From the NCBI GenBank assembly GCA_003567255.1, contig PWZW01000163.1, positions 1 through 9,592 on the forward strand: a stretch of DNA of 9,592 nucleotides, given 5' to 3'. Numbering within the stretch: the first letter of the stretch is position 1; the number at the start of each line of letters is the position of its first letter. This DNA is from Puniceicoccaceae bacterium (lineage in GTDB: Bacteria > Verrucomicrobiota > Verrucomicrobiia > Opitutales > Coraliomargaritaceae). The translations under genes were made by a program, and so were the position numbers. The notes under the pieces are model-generated. The model made no database searches. It was not told the DNA's origin and saw nothing but the letters and a program-made list of their open reading frames with translations. Of the stretch, positions 1 through 7,479 are shown one piece after another.

Positions 1-19
1 GGTTTCAATCGCAACGTTT

Positions 20-850
20 TTAAAGCGCATCGGGTGCTGGCTTTTGAGTTTCAGGCCGCATGGCCAGACGTACGACTTCCTTGTCAAAGTAGTTGAGGTC
101 CATGCCCGCGTTAACCACAAGGCCTTGCCCATTTATTCCGCTGGATGCCGGGCTCAATAAAAAGGCAACGGTGTTGGCGACTTCCTCGGTGCGGAGAGCC
201 GCTTTGCGAAAAGTAAGCTTTTCCGCATACAAATAACTTTCAAGGTAACCGGGAATTCCAGCGGACGCACTGGTTTTCAGCGGACCAGCGTTGACCGTGT
301 TAAAGCGCACTTTGGTGTCTGCACTGAAGGATTTGGCGAGGTTGCGTGAAGCCGTCTCAAGGGCGGCTTTCACCGGTGCCATGTAACCGTAGTTTTCTGC
401 CGTTACGTCCGTGGATGAAATTCCGATTGAGACCACCGAGGCGTCTTCGTTTAAATACGGCTTCAATTCACGGGCCACTTCCACCAGGGAAAAGGCCGAG
501 ATCGCCGTAGCCTGCAAAAAGTCCTCCCGTTTCGTTTCGTGAAACGGTTTAAATCCTTCGGAATAGTTGGCGAAGGCGATGGAGTGGACGACGCCGTCCA
601 AAGGCTTTCCCGATTGGCCGAGCGTATTCGCCAGAGCAACCACCTCATCCGCGCGCTCAACGTCGCAAATGTGGACTTCACGGTCACCCAGAAGTTTCCC
701 AAGACTTTGCTTTCTTGCCTCCGAACGAACGCTGTAGACAACCTCCGCTCCCTCGGCCTCAAGAATTTGGGCCACTTTCCAAGCCACACTTTTTCGATTT
801 GCCACACCCATGATAAGGATGCGCCTGCCTTCAAAACCCAAATACGTCAT
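20..850 (-). CDS. fabI: Enoyl-[acyl-carrier-protein] reductase, FabI type
   Basis: This 276-residue cytosolic enzyme should reduce the trans-2-enoyl-ACP double bond with NAD(P)H, the last step of each fatty-acid elongation cycle. The N-terminal nucleotide site has the divergent FabI form (GVANRKSVAW, about residues 15-24) rather than the ordinary SDR GxxxGxG. Further FabI landmarks are LDGVVHSIAFA (84-94), the Y154-x6-K161 catalytic pair (NYGYMAPVKAALE) and the substrate-loop stretch NAGPLKTSASAGI (187-199). Length is normal (E. coli FabI is 262). In a hand alignment without gaps, the first active-site tyrosine of FabI (Tyr146 in E. coli) falls on Ile144, so only one of the two tyrosines is present. 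The ATG overlaps the fabZ stop (ATGA), and a G-rich ribosome site (GAGGGGGG) lies at the end of fabZ, so the two are translationally coupled. A FabL-like variant is less likely given the N-terminal motif. Confidence 0.93.
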   Translation of the reverse strand: MTYLGFEGRRILIMGVANRKSVAWKVAQILEAEGAEVVYSVRSEARKQSLGKLLGDREVHICDVERADEVVALANTLGQSGKPLDGVVHSIAFANYSEGFKPFHETKREDFLQATAISAFSLVEVARELKPYLNEDASVVSIGISSTDVTAENYGYMAPVKAALETASRNLAKSFSADTKVRFNTVNAGPLKTSASAGIPGYLESYLYAEKLTFRKAALRTEEVANTVAFLLSPASSGINGQGLVVNAGMDLNYFDKEVVRLAMRPETQKPAPDAL

Positions 851-1287
851 TGCCCACCCCCCTCTATCATAGCCAAGGCAAATTCAATTGTCAGGGCGAC
901 TTTGCTCCCGTTAAGCACTTTACCCTTCAGGAAATGAAATTTGGAGAGGGTCTCGATCATCGTCACCGAAATCGTCAAGGTGTCTCCGGGCTTCACCATG
1001 CTTTTGAACCGGGCATCACGAATCCGTGACAGGACGGGCGTAACCTCGTGGAGCGACTTACCCTCGGCCTCTATTTGCTTGGCGAGGTAGATCGCACCGG
1101 TCTGAAAAACGGACTCACACAAAAGTACGCCGGGCATGATGGGATTCCCCGGATAATGGCCCTCAAACTGAGGTTCATCGGCCCGAATCGTGCGCTCACA
1201 GACCGCACCCTCCGCAGTAATCTCAATGATTTTATCAACAAAGAGGAAGGGTGGCCGATGGGGAATAGTTTTGTAAATCGTTTCCAT
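847..1287 (-). CDS. fabZ: 3-hydroxyacyl-[acyl-carrier-protein] dehydratase FabZ
   Basis: A hot-dog-fold dehydratase converting (3R)-hydroxyacyl-ACP to trans-2-enoyl-ACP, the step just before FabI. Visible landmarks are IPHRPPFLFVDK (residues 8-19) and the active-site stretch FEGHYPGNPIMPG (41-53). The catalytic pair is His44 and Glu58, 14 residues apart as in E. coli FabZ (His54, Glu68). I chose the ATG at 1287 (146 aa, starting METIYK), because family members begin a few residues before the HRPPF motif. A TTG at 1341 would add 18 residues that look unrelated to the family. No convincing Shine-Dalgarno precedes 1287. The stop shares four bases with the fabI start, so dehydratase and reductase are made from one message. 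The gene is divergent from marC across 97 bases, which must hold both promoters. Confidence 0.93.
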   Translation of the reverse strand: METIYKTIPHRPPFLFVDKIIEITAEGAVCERTIRADEPQFEGHYPGNPIMPGVLLCESVFQTGAIYLAKQIEAEGKSLHEVTPVLSRIRDARFKSMVKPGDTLTISVTMIETLSKFHFLKGKVLNGSKVALTIEFALAMIEGGGQ

Positions 1288-1384
1288 AAAAACTTCAAAA
1301 CCCGCAATTTGACACCGTGCGTCCGCAGATTCAACCTCCAAGCTCGCTTACTTTTTCCTAACGGGTTTCTCCGTCAGGATCATT

Positions 1385-2056
1385 TTGATCGGCAATCCGT
1401 TTACCCACACCACCGTGAGCCTCCTTGAATTTATCATCCTAGCCCCCGTTTCGCTCTTTCTGATCATCAATCCGTTTTCAACGGCGCCGGCATTTCTTTC
1501 CATGACGGAGGGAGATGATCGGGCGACGCGCATCCGCATGCTACGGATCGGTTGCAGCGTCGCCGGCGCGGTGGTCCTGTTTTTTGCGATCACCGGTCAG
1601 TTTCTTTTTTCCATTTTGGGAATCACCATTCCCGCACTTCAAATCGCCGGCGGGATCCTGCTTTTTGTCATTGGCTTCGACATGCTGCGCCTGCCGGACT
1701 CTCCCAGCCGATTTTCTCCGGAGGAGCAAAAGATCGCCACTCGGATGGACGATGTCGCCATCACCCCACTGGCGATTCCACTGCTTTGTGGCCCCGGTTC
1801 AATCTCCACCGTCATCATCCTGCAAACTCAGGCGGTGAGTCTGGTTTATAACGTGGCCCTCATGATCACTGTGCCCGTCGTCTACGCGGCTTGCTACTTT
1901 GTCCTTCGGCTCTCCGTAACCAGTTCAAAGTGGCTTAACCCAATTGTACTCCGAGTGCTCCGACGCATCATGGGCCTGCTGTTTGCCACTATTGCGGTTC
2001 AATTCGTGATCAATGGCATCGAAAATCTCCCCTTTGTTTTCGGGGGAATCGACTAA
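1385..2056 (+). CDS. MarC/YhgN-family integral membrane protein
   Basis: A 223-residue, very hydrophobic protein of the MarC (UPF0056) family, an inner-membrane family whose transported substrate, if any, is not established. Six membrane segments can be drawn at about residues 12-36, 54-79, 80-101, 122-146, 152-175 and 189-212. Two family-typical polar/helix-breaking motifs recur in the two halves: NPFSTAPAF (29-37) and the IPLLCGPGSISTV stretch (130-142), consistent with an internally duplicated fold. There is no ATG before residue 41, which would remove the first membrane segment. The best start is the TTG at 1385, preceded by AGGA with a 5-base gap (1376-1379); a GTG at 1415 is the alternative. 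Its stop lies 10 bases from the stop of the convergent VF530 gene. Historical links of MarC to multiple antibiotic resistance should not be transferred. Confidence 0.9.
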   Translation: MIGNPFTHTTVSLLEFIILAPVSLFLIINPFSTAPAFLSMTEGDDRATRIRMLRIGCSVAGAVVLFFAITGQFLFSILGITIPALQIAGGILLFVIGFDMLRLPDSPSRFSPEEQKIATRMDDVAITPLAIPLLCGPGSISTVIILQTQAVSLVYNVALMITVPVVYAACYFVLRLSVTSSKWLNPIVLRVLRRIMGLLFATIAVQFVINGIENLPFVFGGID

Positions 2057-2066
2057 GCCAACCCAC

Positions 2067-2297
2067 CTAAGCTCCGTACTCTTCGAGAGTATAGATGAAG
2101 AGCGCCTCCACTTTCCTTCGAGCCCAGGGGGTCCTTCGTAAAAACTTAAGGCTGGAGGACACCGAAGGATCGTAGCGAAAGCAGCGAATATCAATTCGCT
2201 CCGCCAAACCTTCCCACCCGTAATAATCAACCAAACTCGAAACTATCTTTTCGAGGGTCATCCCATGTAGCGGGTCTTTAGGCGTTTGCTCAGGCAT
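2067..2297 (-). CDS. VF530-family (DUF2132) small protein
   Basis: A 76-residue protein matching the small conserved VF530 family. The family core is clear: NPLHG-like DPLHGMTLEKIV (residues 8-19), DYYGWEGLAERIDIRCF (24-40), then DPSVSSSLKFLRRTPWARRKVE (43-64), rich in Lys/Arg near its end. Length is usual for the family. Some database entries describe VF530 proteins as DNA-binding, but I know of no firmly established function. The ATG at 2297 fits the family start; the Met at residue 13 would remove the conserved DPLHG. The gene follows the flavoprotein gene on the same strand after 74 bases, so it may be read from the argH message or from its own weak promoter in that gap. Confidence 0.85.
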   Translation of the reverse strand: MPEQTPKDPLHGMTLEKIVSSLVDYYGWEGLAERIDIRCFRYDPSVSSSLKFLRRTPWARRKVEALFIYTLEEYGA

Positions 2298-2371
2298 GTT
2301 TCTGTCTACAATAAGTGAACAAGGTAAGTTTCAGTGCAAATGACTCCGACGGGGGAAGCAAGTTTTTGCGG

Positions 2372-3583
2372 TTAGGTGAGCGGGTGCCCAACCGCGGCCT
2401 CCCCGGCGACCGTCCCCGTGGCAAAGCACCCCTGCAAAAGAAATCCACCGGTGGGCGCTTCCCATGCGAGCATTTCTCCAGCACAAAAAACCCCGGGAAG
2501 GCGTCGCAGCATCAAATGCTTGTCCAAAGCGGCCCAAGCCACACCACCAGCTGTGGAAATCGCTTCTTCGATGGGTCGCGGCTTGCTCAACGGGATACGG
2601 CAAGCTTTGACCCAAGTCGCCAGAGCTTCCGCGCTCGGCGGCTCACCATAAAAGTGCTTCACCAAGAGCCCGGCTGCTCGCGGCAGCTTCCAGCGAACCT
2701 CTGCTTCTGCCAGAAAACCACGGCGGACTGACTCCATCTTCTGCACTAACTGCGCGACCGTGAAGCTTGGTTTAAAATCCACCTCAATGATTGGCTTTCC
2801 CGCTTTCCTTAAGATCGGACCCAAGGTGTAGACGGGAGTCCCTTCGACACCATAACGGGTAAGCATTAACTCTCCCTGAATTTCCCGGCCTCCAGCCCTC
2901 ACCCGCAAATTATGCAGGGGCGCCCCATCCACCCTGGCCAACGTCTCCGCCGGCAAAGCAAACTCCCAGCCGCAATTCGCCGCGGCCAGCGGAGTCACCG
3001 GAATCCCCAAATCCTCAAATAGCGGCACCCATCCACCATCGGAACCGGTTTGCGGCCAAGAGGCGCCTCCCAATGCGAAAATAATCACATCGGTCAGAAC
3101 GCGGACTTCGCCCTCCGGGCACTGGAAATGTAAGCCAAAGCCGCTGCCTGCGGTTCGCGGATCCAAGCCCACCCACCGGTGGTTCATCGCAAAGTGCACT
3201 CCTTCGGCCCGCAAGCGCAACACCCAGCGCCGCAGTAAGGGAGCCGCCTTTTTCCCGACCGGAAAAACTTTTCCGCTGGAGGCCTCGAAGGTGTCCACTC
3301 CCAAGTCCATCGCCCACTTCCTTAAATCATCCGGACCAAAAGCATCCAAATACCGCGCCCATTCACCCGACACCAGGCCCTCACCCGAGTATTGGTTCGG
3401 GAAAACCGCAGGCGACATCACGTTGGTCAAATTTAAGCCGCTCTTTCCAGCGACCAAAAACTTCCGTCCAACAGATGGCTTGCCATCGTAGATTGTGACG
3501 CGCAACCCAGCCCTGACGCCGACCTCGGCAGCCCTTAATCCGGCAGGCCCGCCTCCGATAACTGCGAGCTCACGCTGAGGCAT
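2372..3583 (-). CDS. HI0933/YhiN-type FAD-dependent flavoprotein (TIGR03862-like)
   Basis: A 403-residue flavoprotein with an N-terminal dinucleotide fold. It has GGGPAG at residues 10-15, an acidic residue at the end of the second strand (IYDGK), then the family-specific GRKFLVAGKSGLNLTN stretch (39-54). Near the C terminus it has the typical AISTAGGVAW and GVFCAGEMLAWEAPTGG-FATG segment (about 341-388), which completes the FAD site. This C-terminal pattern points to the TIGR03862 branch of the HI0933/YhiN (BaiN-like) family. Some members are described as reductases, but the substrate here is unknown. The ATG at 3583 overlaps the argH stop as TGATG, with GGAAG upstream inside argH, so translation is probably coupled. 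A GTG one codon earlier (3586) is an equal alternative. It has no membrane segment or signal peptide and is probably cytosolic. Confidence 0.9.
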   Translation of the reverse strand: MPQRELAVIGGGPAGLRAAEVGVRAGLRVTIYDGKPSVGRKFLVAGKSGLNLTNVMSPAVFPNQYSGEGLVSGEWARYLDAFGPDDLRKWAMDLGVDTFEASSGKVFPVGKKAAPLLRRWVLRLRAEGVHFAMNHRWVGLDPRTAGSGFGLHFQCPEGEVRVLTDVIIFALGGASWPQTGSDGGWVPLFEDLGIPVTPLAAANCGWEFALPAETLARVDGAPLHNLRVRAGGREIQGELMLTRYGVEGTPVYTLGPILRKAGKPIIEVDFKPSFTVAQLVQKMESVRRGFLAEAEVRWKLPRAAGLLVKHFYGEPPSAEALATWVKACRIPLSKPRPIEEAISTAGGVAWAALDKHLMLRRLPGVFCAGEMLAWEAPTGGFLLQGCFATGTVAGEAAVGHPLT

Positions 3584-4986
3584 CACCCCACTTCCAATTC
3601 AGCCTTCCACTCGGCAATCCTTGCGGCAACCTGCTTGGGACCGGGCATGCCCACCCGATCGCGGGCCGCCAAAGCCTGCTCAAGATTAAATACTTCCACC
3701 CAATCCTCCGCCAGCGCCGCATGCACTTCACTGACTTTGGCAAAAGGAAGTTTGTTCAGGGGACACCGTTCGCTTTCCGCCAATCCCACCAGTGCACCGA
3801 CCACGTGGTGAGCGTCCCGGAAAGCGACGCCCTTGCGCACCAAATAATCCACAACATCGGTGGCCAAAAGCAGAGGATCCTCCACCGCCTTGGCGCAGCG
3901 GACACGGTTGAGCTCTACTCCCGGCAAACAGGCCGCAATCACATCCAAAACCAGAGCAACCTGATCAAAGGCATCAAACACCGGCGGCTTATCCTCCTGC
4001 AAATCGCGATTGTAAGTCAGTGGCAGCCCCTTAACCATCATCAGCAAAGCGGTGAGGCTCCCGGCAATGCGGCCCGACTTACCCCGAATCAGCTCAAATG
4101 CGTCTGGATTCTTTTTTTGCGGCATCAAGCTCGACCCTGTCGTAAAAGTGTCCGGTAGATGCACAAAACCAAACTCGGCAGAATTCCAGAGGATAAAGTC
4201 TTCTGATAAACGCGAGGCGTGCACGCCAACAAGGGAGCAGGCCGAACTGAATTCTATGAATAGGTCCCGATCACTGACCGCATCCATACCATTTCTAGTG
4301 AGGCGGGGGTTTCCGGAAGCGTCCACGAAGCCAAGCTCCCGGGCAACAAACTCACGATCAATCGGTAAGGTCGTTCCCGCAATGGCGCCGGAGCCGAGAG
4401 GACACACATTGGCACGTTCACGGATTTGCGCGAACCGCTCGGCATCGCGATCAAACATTTCCACATAGGCCAGAAGATGGTGCGCGAAAGAAACCGGTTG
4501 CGCCCGCTGCAAATGCGTATAACCGGGAATGATGACGTCTTGCGTCCGCTCGGCCAAAGCAAGCAACGACGCCATGGCGTTGCGCAAACGGACAATCACA
4601 TGCTCGCAGTGGGCCCGAAACCATAGGCGCATATCCGTCGCCACCTGATCATTGCGACTACGGGCAGTGTGGAGCTTTGCCGCCGCGGGCACCCGCGCCG
4701 TGAGGGCTTGCTCAATATTCATGTGAACATCCTCCAACTCGGCTTTCCAAGTGAACCCTCCCGCCTCAATCTCCCGAAGGAGCTCATCCAGTCCGTCACC
4801 TATCTCAGCGGCTTCGGCCTCCGTCAAAATCCCGATATGGGCTAACATTTTTGCCTGAGCTTTACTCCCCTGCACGTCATATTCAGCCAAGCGCGCATCA
4901 AAGGAGACCGATTCGCCGATGCGGACCATCAACTCTGCCGGCCCTTCGGAAAAACGCCCGCCCCAGGTAAGTTGTTTCTTTTCCAT
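3583..4986 (-). CDS. argH: Argininosuccinate lyase
   Basis: A 467-residue cytosolic enzyme that cleaves argininosuccinate to arginine and fumarate, the final step of arginine biosynthesis; family members work as homotetramers. It has the fumarase/aspartase superfamily signature GSSLMPQKKNPD (284-295), with the mobile-loop serine in the GSS. It also carries HTARSRNDQVATD (106-118) and GYTHLQRAQPVSFAHH (155-170), whose His158 sits in the conserved THLQ. The start WGGRFSEGP (8-16) is the normal beginning of ArgH, so the ATG at 4986 is secure. Length is typical (about 455-470). It is the first gene of a minus-strand run: its last base is shared with the ATG of the flavoprotein gene. The upstream 104 bases are AT-rich and shared with the divergent transposase gene; no clear promoter for argH was found there. 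No broken or missing key residues. Confidence 0.96.
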   Translation of the reverse strand: MEKKQLTWGGRFSEGPAELMVRIGESVSFDARLAEYDVQGSKAQAKMLAHIGILTEAEAAEIGDGLDELLREIEAGGFTWKAELEDVHMNIEQALTARVPAAAKLHTARSRNDQVATDMRLWFRAHCEHVIVRLRNAMASLLALAERTQDVIIPGYTHLQRAQPVSFAHHLLAYVEMFDRDAERFAQIRERANVCPLGSGAIAGTTLPIDREFVARELGFVDASGNPRLTRNGMDAVSDRDLFIEFSSACSLVGVHASRLSEDFILWNSAEFGFVHLPDTFTTGSSLMPQKKNPDAFELIRGKSGRIAGSLTALLMMVKGLPLTYNRDLQEDKPPVFDAFDQVALVLDVIAACLPGVELNRVRCAKAVEDPLLLATDVVDYLVRKGVAFRDAHHVVGALVGLAESERCPLNKLPFAKVSEVHAALAEDWVEVFNLEQALAARDRVGMPGPKQVAARIAEWKAELEVG

Positions 4987-5090
4987 GCTGCCATGCTCAT
5001 TCTCAAAGCTTAATTAGCAAATCAAATTAACCAAAAAATTAAATCTGATTTAATATTGACTTTAGTTTTCGTTGTTTTTGGATCAAAACA
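4987..5090. other. AT-rich divergent intergenic region argH/RAYT
   Basis: A 104-base gap between divergent genes, conspicuously AT-rich against GC-richer neighbours. It holds a perfect interrupted palindrome (listed separately), a weak promoter-like pair for the transposase (TTAACC at 5027-5032 and TAATAT at 5051-5056, 18 bases apart), and TTGAC at 5056-5060. I see no terminal inverted repeat or target duplication marking an insertion boundary. Confidence 0.5.
5038..5054. promoter_or_regulatory. Perfect 8+8 AT-rich palindrome, candidate operator
   Basis: ATTAAATC and GATTTAAT flank a single T, giving two perfect 8-base arms. It overlaps the proposed -10 (5051-5056) of the divergent transposase gene, starting 37 bases upstream of its ATG. 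That is where a repressor site would be expected, or a recognition site for the transposase itself. AT-rich palindromes of this size can arise by chance in AT-rich gaps, so the function is inference. Confidence 0.35.
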
Positions 5091-6017
5091 ATGAAATTTC
5101 CATCAACGGGCGGGGTTTATCACTGCATGAGTCGATGCGTGCAAGGGCGGCATTTATTGAATCGGGAGGCGCAGGCGGTCTTTCGGCGTATGCTCCGCCA
5201 AGTGGCTGAATTTTCAGGCATTGAGGTGATCACCTTTTGCGTGATGCAGAATCATTTCCACATCCTCATCAGAGTCCCTCCGAAACAAACGGTGCCCTCA
5301 GATGCGGAGCTTGAGCGGCGTTACGGTCTCCTTTATACAGCGAAATCAAAGTACGCCCCGATGCCCCCTTATTTGGTCGCCCAGACACTGGCAGGCGAGA
5401 ACAGCGAACCTCTGCGAACGTGGTTACTGCGAAGAATGCACAGTGTTTCGGAGTTCATGCGTACCTTGAATCTACGCTTTAGCCTTTGGTACAACCGAAC
5501 GCACGCTGTCTTTGGCGCTGCTTGGGCAGGACGTTATAAAGCGGTTTTAATCGAGGATAAGCCCTCCCTGGTTACCACGGGGGCGGCCTACATCGATTTA
5601 AATCCTGTGCGCGCCGGCTTGGTCAAGGACCCCAAGGACTACCGTTTTTCAGGTTACGGAGAAGCCGCTGCTGGTCAATTCGACGCAAACCGTGGGATTT
5701 GTCGCTTGATGCAGTCAAAAGGCAGCGACCCCGCCAGTCGATTGGCCGCGTATCGATGCCTGCTTTTCTGCCGGGCGCTGCGCGGCGCACGGGGCCGCGC
5801 GACGGTTGATGAAGCAGTCGCAGAGCGTGTTTTAAAAAAGGAGCGGGGTGTGCTGCCTCTCCCAACTTTAGCCGCATTACGTTTGAAATTTTTAGTGGGA
5901 AGCGCGGTGCTGGGGTCGCAGCCCTTCGTGCGGAAATTCATCTCGAACGAAACGCGGAAACGACCGGCCGAAACTGGTATCGCGGGACTTTGTGCCTTGC
6001 GTATGCCCCGCCCTTGA
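5091..6017 (+). CDS. REP-associated tyrosine transposase (RAYT, Y1/IS200-like HUH)
   Basis: A 308-residue protein with an N-terminal Y1 transposase domain. The opening TGGVYHCMSRCVQG (6-19) is the usual first strand, and QNHFHILI (53-60) supplies the HUH metal site (His55, His57). AAYIDLNPVRAGL (165-177) aligns with the E. coli TnpA-REP stretch around its catalytic Tyr115, making Tyr167 the likely nucleophile. WAGRYKAVLIED (145-156) is another family motif. All catalytic positions are present, so it looks intact. The C-terminal 100 residues, ending GIAGLCALR, resemble the extra domain of longer RAYTs. In other bacteria RAYTs nick single-stranded REP palindromes and are single-copy domesticated genes rather than insertion sequences. 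The ATG at 5091 is preceded by GGA about 8 bases away. It is divergent from argH and convergent with gltX. Plain IS200 transposases are shorter (about 130-150 aa). Confidence 0.88.
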   Translation: MKFPSTGGVYHCMSRCVQGRHLLNREAQAVFRRMLRQVAEFSGIEVITFCVMQNHFHILIRVPPKQTVPSDAELERRYGLLYTAKSKYAPMPPYLVAQTLAGENSEPLRTWLLRRMHSVSEFMRTLNLRFSLWYNRTHAVFGAAWAGRYKAVLIEDKPSLVTTGAAYIDLNPVRAGLVKDPKDYRFSGYGEAAAGQFDANRGICRLMQSKGSDPASRLAAYRCLLFCRALRGARGRATVDEAVAERVLKKERGVLPLPTLAALRLKFLVGSAVLGSQPFVRKFISNETRKRPAETGIAGLCALRMPRP

Positions 6018-6083
6018 AAGCAGGGGACCAGCGGCGATGCCGAAGGCACTCCGAATGGAAATGTTAAGATCCCAAGGTCGTGA
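6018..6083. other. Convergent RAYT/gltX gap with two overlapping mini-hairpins
   Basis: This 66-base gap between convergent stops contains CGGC-GAT-GCCG (6032-6042) and the overlapping TGCC-GAA-GGCA (6038-6048), each with 4-base arms and a 3-base loop. The second has the same plan (x-GCC-3 nt-GGC-x') as the central hairpins of the array at 8752-8792. There is no T-run, so neither is a clear intrinsic terminator. Such short stems are common by chance. Confidence 0.3.
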
Positions 6084-7469
6084 TCAGTGTGCCGCAGCGT
6101 CCAAGGAGCGAGCGAGCCGAGCCAGAACCCGGTCCTTTCCGAGAACAGTTAACATGGGCAACAAATCAGGGCCCCCACTCTGCCCACTCAAGGCAAAGCG
6201 CAGGACGGGGAACCAGGAAAAGACCTTTGCGCCTTGGGCATCCGCAGCTGCCTGCAGGGTGGCCTCCAAGTTTGGAACCTCAAAGGGCTCCACGTCGGAA
6301 AGCAATGCCACGAGGAGATCAAGCACCTCGGTAAAGTCGGACCTTCCGGCAATTTTCTTGGTTGCCTTGGGATCCTGCGTAAAGTCTTCGCGAAAGAAGT
6401 ACGCGAGGTAGTCCGGCAAATCCTCAATTGAGCGTGCTTTGGGCTGACAGAGTTTAAGGACCTTTTGAAGATAGTCCTCATCAGCCGCTTCATCAAGTAC
6501 TTTGGCCTCCGCGAGCACGGGACGCGCCAGCCACGCAAAACTCTCCACCGGAAGCTCGCGAAGGTACTCTGTATTCAACGACGAAAGCTTTCGCTCATCG
6601 AAGCGTGCGTTCCCCTTATTAATACCTTTAAAATCGAAAGCCTCAATAATATCCTCGATCGGCATCTTCTCCCGGTCGTCCTTGGGATTCCACCCGAGAA
6701 GGCACAGGTAGTTACGTACCGCCTCAGGCAGGAAATGCCGCTTTGCGTACTCCTCAATCAAGGCCCCTTGGTCGCGCTTACTCATCTTCCCTGGACCGCT
6801 CTGCTTGAGAATGAGAGGGATGTGCGCGAACTGTGGAAGTGGCGCTCCAAAAGCCTGAAACAATTCGGCATGCTTGCTGGTGTTGGAAAGGTGGTCTTCC
6901 CCGCGGATAACGTGGGTGATCCCCATTTCAATATCATCGACCACATTTACAAAGTGAAAGACCGGATCACCGGTATTTCGGAAAATAACAAAGTCTGTCT
7001 CTTCGGAGCGTTCAACCCGCCCCCGCACGGCATCCTCAATAACGATCGGCTTGGAGCGCACTTTCTCGACCTCGCTTTTTTTAAAATCGTCGTAAGCAGT
7101 ATAACGCTCCCCTTCCAGCCGAAACCAAACGGCCCCGTCCTTTTCATAGGCGCGACCGCTGGCTAGCAAACGATCTCTATACGCGGCATAGATATCTGCC
7201 CGCTGGCTTTGAAAATAAGGTCCGGCACCGCCACCAACCTCCGGCCCCTCGTCCCAATTAAGCCCCAACCAACGCATGCCCTCCAACAAAACGCGGAGTG
7301 ACTCGTCGGTGTTGCGCGCCTTGTCGGTATCCTCGATCCGGAGCACAAAAGTACCGCCCACGTGCCGAGCGTAAAGCCAGTTAAAAAGGGCAGTCCGGGC
7401 ACTTCCAATATGAAAGAAGCCTGTCGGGCTGGGAGCAAAGCGAACGCGAACTTGAGAAGATTCAGACAT
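6084..7469 (-). CDS. gltX: Glutamyl-tRNA synthetase
   Basis: A class I aminoacyl-tRNA synthetase that charges tRNA-Glu (or, in the non-discriminating form, also tRNA-Gln) in the cytosol. Landmarks are VRVRFAPSPTGFFHIGSART (residues 7-26) with the HIGH-type HIGS at 20-23, LRIEDTDKAR (43-52), VIRGEDHLSNT (187-197) and the KMSKR loop at 228-232. From there an all-helical anticodon-binding region runs to the end. I chose the ATG at 7469 (461 aa, MSESSQ). A TTG at 7496 would add nine residues without a ribosome site. The segment after GRAY (about 104-125), where E. coli GltX carries a cysteine-rich zinc site, has no cysteine. Zinc-free versions are common, and this one resembles verrucomicrobial sequences as I remember them. 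The gene is divergent from the M14 enzyme across 65 bases. No damage is visible. Confidence 0.95.
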   Translation of the reverse strand: MSESSQVRVRFAPSPTGFFHIGSARTALFNWLYARHVGGTFVLRIEDTDKARNTDESLRVLLEGMRWLGLNWDEGPEVGGGAGPYFQSQRADIYAAYRDRLLASGRAYEKDGAVWFRLEGERYTAYDDFKKSEVEKVRSKPIVIEDAVRGRVERSEETDFVIFRNTGDPVFHFVNVVDDIEMGITHVIRGEDHLSNTSKHAELFQAFGAPLPQFAHIPLILKQSGPGKMSKRDQGALIEEYAKRHFLPEAVRNYLCLLGWNPKDDREKMPIEDIIEAFDFKGINKGNARFDERKLSSLNTEYLRELPVESFAWLARPVLAEAKVLDEAADEDYLQKVLKLCQPKARSIEDLPDYLAYFFREDFTQDPKATKKIAGRSDFTEVLDLLVALLSDVEPFEVPNLEATLQAAADAQGAKVFSWFPVLRFALSGQSGGPDLLPMLTVLGKDRVLARLARSLDAAAH

Positions 7470-7479
7470 AGCGGAAAGG

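Noticed and set aside
463..937. Open frames on both strands within fabI (463-834 minus, 539-937 plus)
   Set aside because: Both are out of frame with the clear FabI coding sequence and have low-complexity translations with no domain.
2077..2091. TACTCT-TCG-AGAGTA hairpin just after the marC stop as a terminator
   Set aside because: It lies inside the 3' coding end of the VF530 gene and has no T-run on either strand, so it is probably incidental.
2315..2731. Plus-strand open frame opposite the end of the flavoprotein gene
   Set aside because: It overlaps the conserved C-terminal FAD segment on the other strand and lacks any recognisable domain.
3721..4468. Two plus-strand open frames opposite argH
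   Set aside because: Antisense shadows of argH; no family motif, no ribosome site, and they overlap each other in different frames.
4987..6083. A complete insertion sequence around the RAYT gene
   Set aside because: No terminal inverted repeats, subterminal hairpin pair or target duplication could be matched between the two flanks.
6465..7166. Long plus-strand open frame (233 codons) opposite gltX
   Set aside because: It is fully antisense to an unmistakable gltX and its translation matches no family I recognise; it follows from codon bias of the real gene.
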